NCBI RefSeq assembly: GCF_029227915.1
Contig: NC_079881.1
Location: forward strand, 13,121,501 to 13,185,500
DNA from: Hydractinia symbiolongicarpus
Taxonomy: Eukaryota > Cnidaria > Hydrozoa > Anthoathecata > Hydractiniidae
Direction: 5' to 3'
DNA: 64,000 nucleotides
The notes beneath the pieces were generated by a model. That model had not been told where the DNA came from and did not search any database. It was given only the letters and a program-made list of their open reading frames with translations. This document shows positions 61,590 through 64,000 of the stretch, piece by piece. Within the stretch, counting starts at the first letter, position 1. Each line of letters opens with the position of its first letter. Position numbers and translations under genes: made by a program.

Positions 61590-64000
61590 CCTAATCCGGA
61601 GTCTACAGGTAAATCACGTGATTCCACGAGCCCAGACAAGTTGCCATCGGTCTATTCCCTTTAATCTCAATGTACAACGATGTATTAATTCATTTTCTTG
61701 AGCGCCAGGCTCTAAGAACGCTGCTAACTATGTGCATAGGCCTTTAAAGCATGTTTTATGGCATTTTACGGCCTAATAAGGAGAATACACGTAGCTCCAC
61801 AAGCCCAAGCTAGTTTTCATCGATCTGTTTCTTTCATTCTCAATGGACTACGAAGTATTAAGTCGTTTTCCCGAGCGCCAGGCTCTAAGGACGCTGCTAA
61901 CTACGTGCACAGACCTTTAAAACGTGTAATATGGCCAATTATGGCCTAATACGGAGTCTCGGGTAAATCACGTGATTCCATGTATCCAGACAAGTGGCCA
62001 TCGGTCTATTCCTTTCAGTCTCAATGGACTACGATGCATTAAGTCATTTTCTTAAGCGCACGGCTCTAAGAACGCTGCTAACTTCATGCACAGGCCTTCA
62101 AAGCGTGTACTATGGCCTATTGCAGCCTAATGCGGAGTCTACAGATAAATCACGAATTTCCAAGTGCCCAGACAAGTGGCCATTGGTCTTTTCCTTTCAA
62201 TCTCAATGAACTACGATGTATTAAGTCATTTTCTTGAGCGCCAGGCGCAAAGAACGCTACTAATTATACGTGCATAGGCATTCAAAACGCGTAATATGGC
62301 CCATTATAGCTATGTGCATAGTCCTTACGGCCTAATACGGAGTCTACAGGTAAGTCACGTGATTCCACGAGCCCAGACAAGTTGCCATCGGTCTATTCTT
62401 TTTAATCTCAATGAACAACGATGCATTATTCGTTTTCTTAAGCGCCAGGCTCTAAGAACGCTGCTAACTAATTGCACAGACCTTTAAAGCATGTACTATG
62501 GCTAATTACAGCCTAATCCGGAGTCTACAGGTAAATCACGTGATTCCACGAGCCCAGACAAGTTGCCATCGGTCTATTCCCTTTAATCTCAATGTACAAC
62601 GATGTATTAATTCATTTTCTTGAGCGCCAGGCTCTAAGAACGCTGCTAACTATGTGCATAGGCCTTTAAAGCATGTTTTATGGCATTTTACGGCCTAATA
62701 AGGAGAATACACGTAGCTCCACAAGCCCAAGCTAGTTTTCATCGATCTGTTTCTTTCATTCTCAATGGACTACGAAGTATTAAGTCGTTTTCCCGAGCGC
62801 CAGGCTCTAAGGACGCTGCTAACTACGTGCACAGACCTTTAAAACGTGTAATATGGCCAATTATGGCCTAATACGGAGTCTCGGGTAAATCACGTGATTC
62901 CATGTATCCAGACAAGTGGCCATCGGTCTATTCCTTTCAGTCTCAATGGACTACGATGCATTAAGTCATTTTCTTAAGCGCACGGCTCTAAGAACGCTGC
63001 TAACTTCATGCACAGGCCTTCAAAGCGTGTACTATGGCCTATTGCAGCCTAATGCGGAGTCTACAGATAAATCACGAATTTCCAAGTGCCCAGACAAGTG
63101 GCCATTGGTCTTTTCCTTTCAATCTCAATGAACTACGATGTATTAAGTCATTTTCTTGAGCGCCAGGCGCAAAGAACGCTACTAATTATGCGTGCATAGG
63201 CATTCAAAACGCGTAATATGGCCCATTATAGCTATGTGCATAGTCCTTACGGCCTAATACGGAGTCTACAGGTAAGTCACGTGATTCCACGAGCCCAGAC
63301 AAGTTGCCATCGGTCTATTCTTTTTAATCTCAATGAACAACGATGTATTATTCGTTTTCTTAAGCGCCAGGCTCTAAGAACGCTGCTAACTAATTGCACA
63401 GACCTTTAAAGCATGTACTATGGCTAATTACAGCCTAATACGGAGTCAACATGTAAATCACGTGATTCCACGAGCCCAGACAAGTTGCCATCGGTCTATT
63501 CCCTTTAATCTCAATGTACAACGATGTATTAAGTCATTTTCTTGAGCGCCAGGCTCTAAGAACGCTGCTAACTATGTGCATAGGCCTTTAAAGCATGTTT
63601 TATGGCATTTTACGGCCTAATAAGGAGAATACACGTAGCTCCACAAGCCCAAGCTAGTTTTCATCGATCTGTTTCTTTCATTCTCAATGGACTACGAAGT
63701 ATTAAGTCGTTTTCCCGAGCGCCAGGCTCTAAGGACGCTGCTAACTACGTGCACAGACCTTTAAAACGTGTAATATGGCCCATTATGGCCTAATACGGAG
63801 TCTACAGGTAAATCACGTGATTCCATGTATCCAGACAAGTGGCAATCGGTCTATTCCTTTCAGTCTCAATGGACTACGATGCATTAAGTCATTTTCTTAA
63901 GCGCAAGGCTCAAAGAACGCTGCTAACTTCATGCACAGGCCTTCAAAGCGTGTACTATGGCCTATTGCAGCCTAATGCGGAGTCTACAGTTAAATCACGA
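61590..64000. repeat. 922-bp tandem higher-order repeat
   Basis: Units starting near 61600, 62522 and 63444 are collinear at a constant 922 bp. The first two are complete and the third is cut by the window end. Each unit holds five monomer equivalents, including CACGTAGCTCCACAAGCCC, GTCTCGGGTAAATCACG and GCATAGGCATTCAAAACGCG. Private changes shared by units 1 and 2 include TTAATTCATTTTC. Unit 3 has TTAAGTCATTTTC and GAGTCTACAGGTAAATC in place of the GTCTCGGG form. Confidence 0.88.

Larger units (their letters stand above)
52593..64000. repeat. 182-bp satellite, divergent right block
   Basis: Divergent monomers continue to the window end. Features absent from the left block include AAGCGCCAGCATCTGAG, CGAGAGGTTCTAAGAACAC, TAATTATACGTGCATAGGC and a monomer type with CACGTAGCTCCACAAGCCC. 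A local insertion-like irregularity occurs near 52762 (GTGCTAGGTCTAGGATTAAG), and short-monomer fusions occur near 55690, 57575, 57780 and 61565. No gene or RNA is supported here. Confidence 0.93.

Noticed and set aside
1-64000. Assembly artefact explaining the block mosaic
   Set aside because: Not excluded, but the different periods, private shared variants and clean insertions argue for real structure. Only long-read coverage could settle it.

Overview
The window is a eukaryotic, almost certainly metazoan, satellite block. About 54.5 kb of the 64 kb is one tandem family with a basic period of about 182 bp, roughly 300 monomers judged by length. Two foreign elements interrupt it: a 7.36-kb DNA transposon at 38386-45742 and a broken, 5'-truncated non-LTR retrotransposon at 50449-52592. 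Multi-intron gene structure, AT-rich introns and a jockey/CR1/L2-like reverse transcriptase point to an invertebrate, possibly a cnidarian. That placement is an impression, not a measurement. I see no bacterial, organellar, rRNA or tRNA sequence and no host single-copy gene.

Layout. 1-38385 is highly homogeneous satellite built from multi-monomer blocks (called P, Q and R here) that recur at distances of 1-20 kb, plus very recent local tandem duplications with periods of 728, 2195, 548 and 1091 bp. 38386-45742 is the DNA transposon. 45743 to about 47880 is homogeneous satellite of the same type. From about 47880 to the end the monomers are clearly more divergent and indel-rich, with the dead retrotransposon embedded at 50449-52592. 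Within this older layer, 54.2-60.2 kb holds nested duplications and 61590-64000 has been re-homogenised as a 922-bp higher-order unit. The gradient from homogeneous to divergent resembles the edge of a centromeric or pericentromeric array, but function is not shown by sequence alone.

The DNA transposon is the main coding content. It has perfect 27-bp terminal inverted repeats and a probable 2-bp target duplication (GT). It carries one gene that I can splice into a continuous 1264-codon reading frame from 10 exons, all nine introns being GT-AG with matching phases. The order of motifs (D, then GD followed by a Cys cluster, then ExxH, then a Glu-rich motif) fits a DDE transposase related in layout to the CACTA/CMC and KDZ groups. 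I could not search for the exact family, and the CTCGGG termini are not classic CACTA ends. The copy looks young and possibly autonomous.

The satellite monomer carries CACGTG (E-box) dyads inside longer perfect palindromes. Two symmetric versions (ACCACGTGGT and ATCACGTGAT) differ by paired changes on both arms, which suggests selection on a dimeric binding site or biased homogenisation. The many short open frames across the satellite follow from its sequence and are not called as genes.
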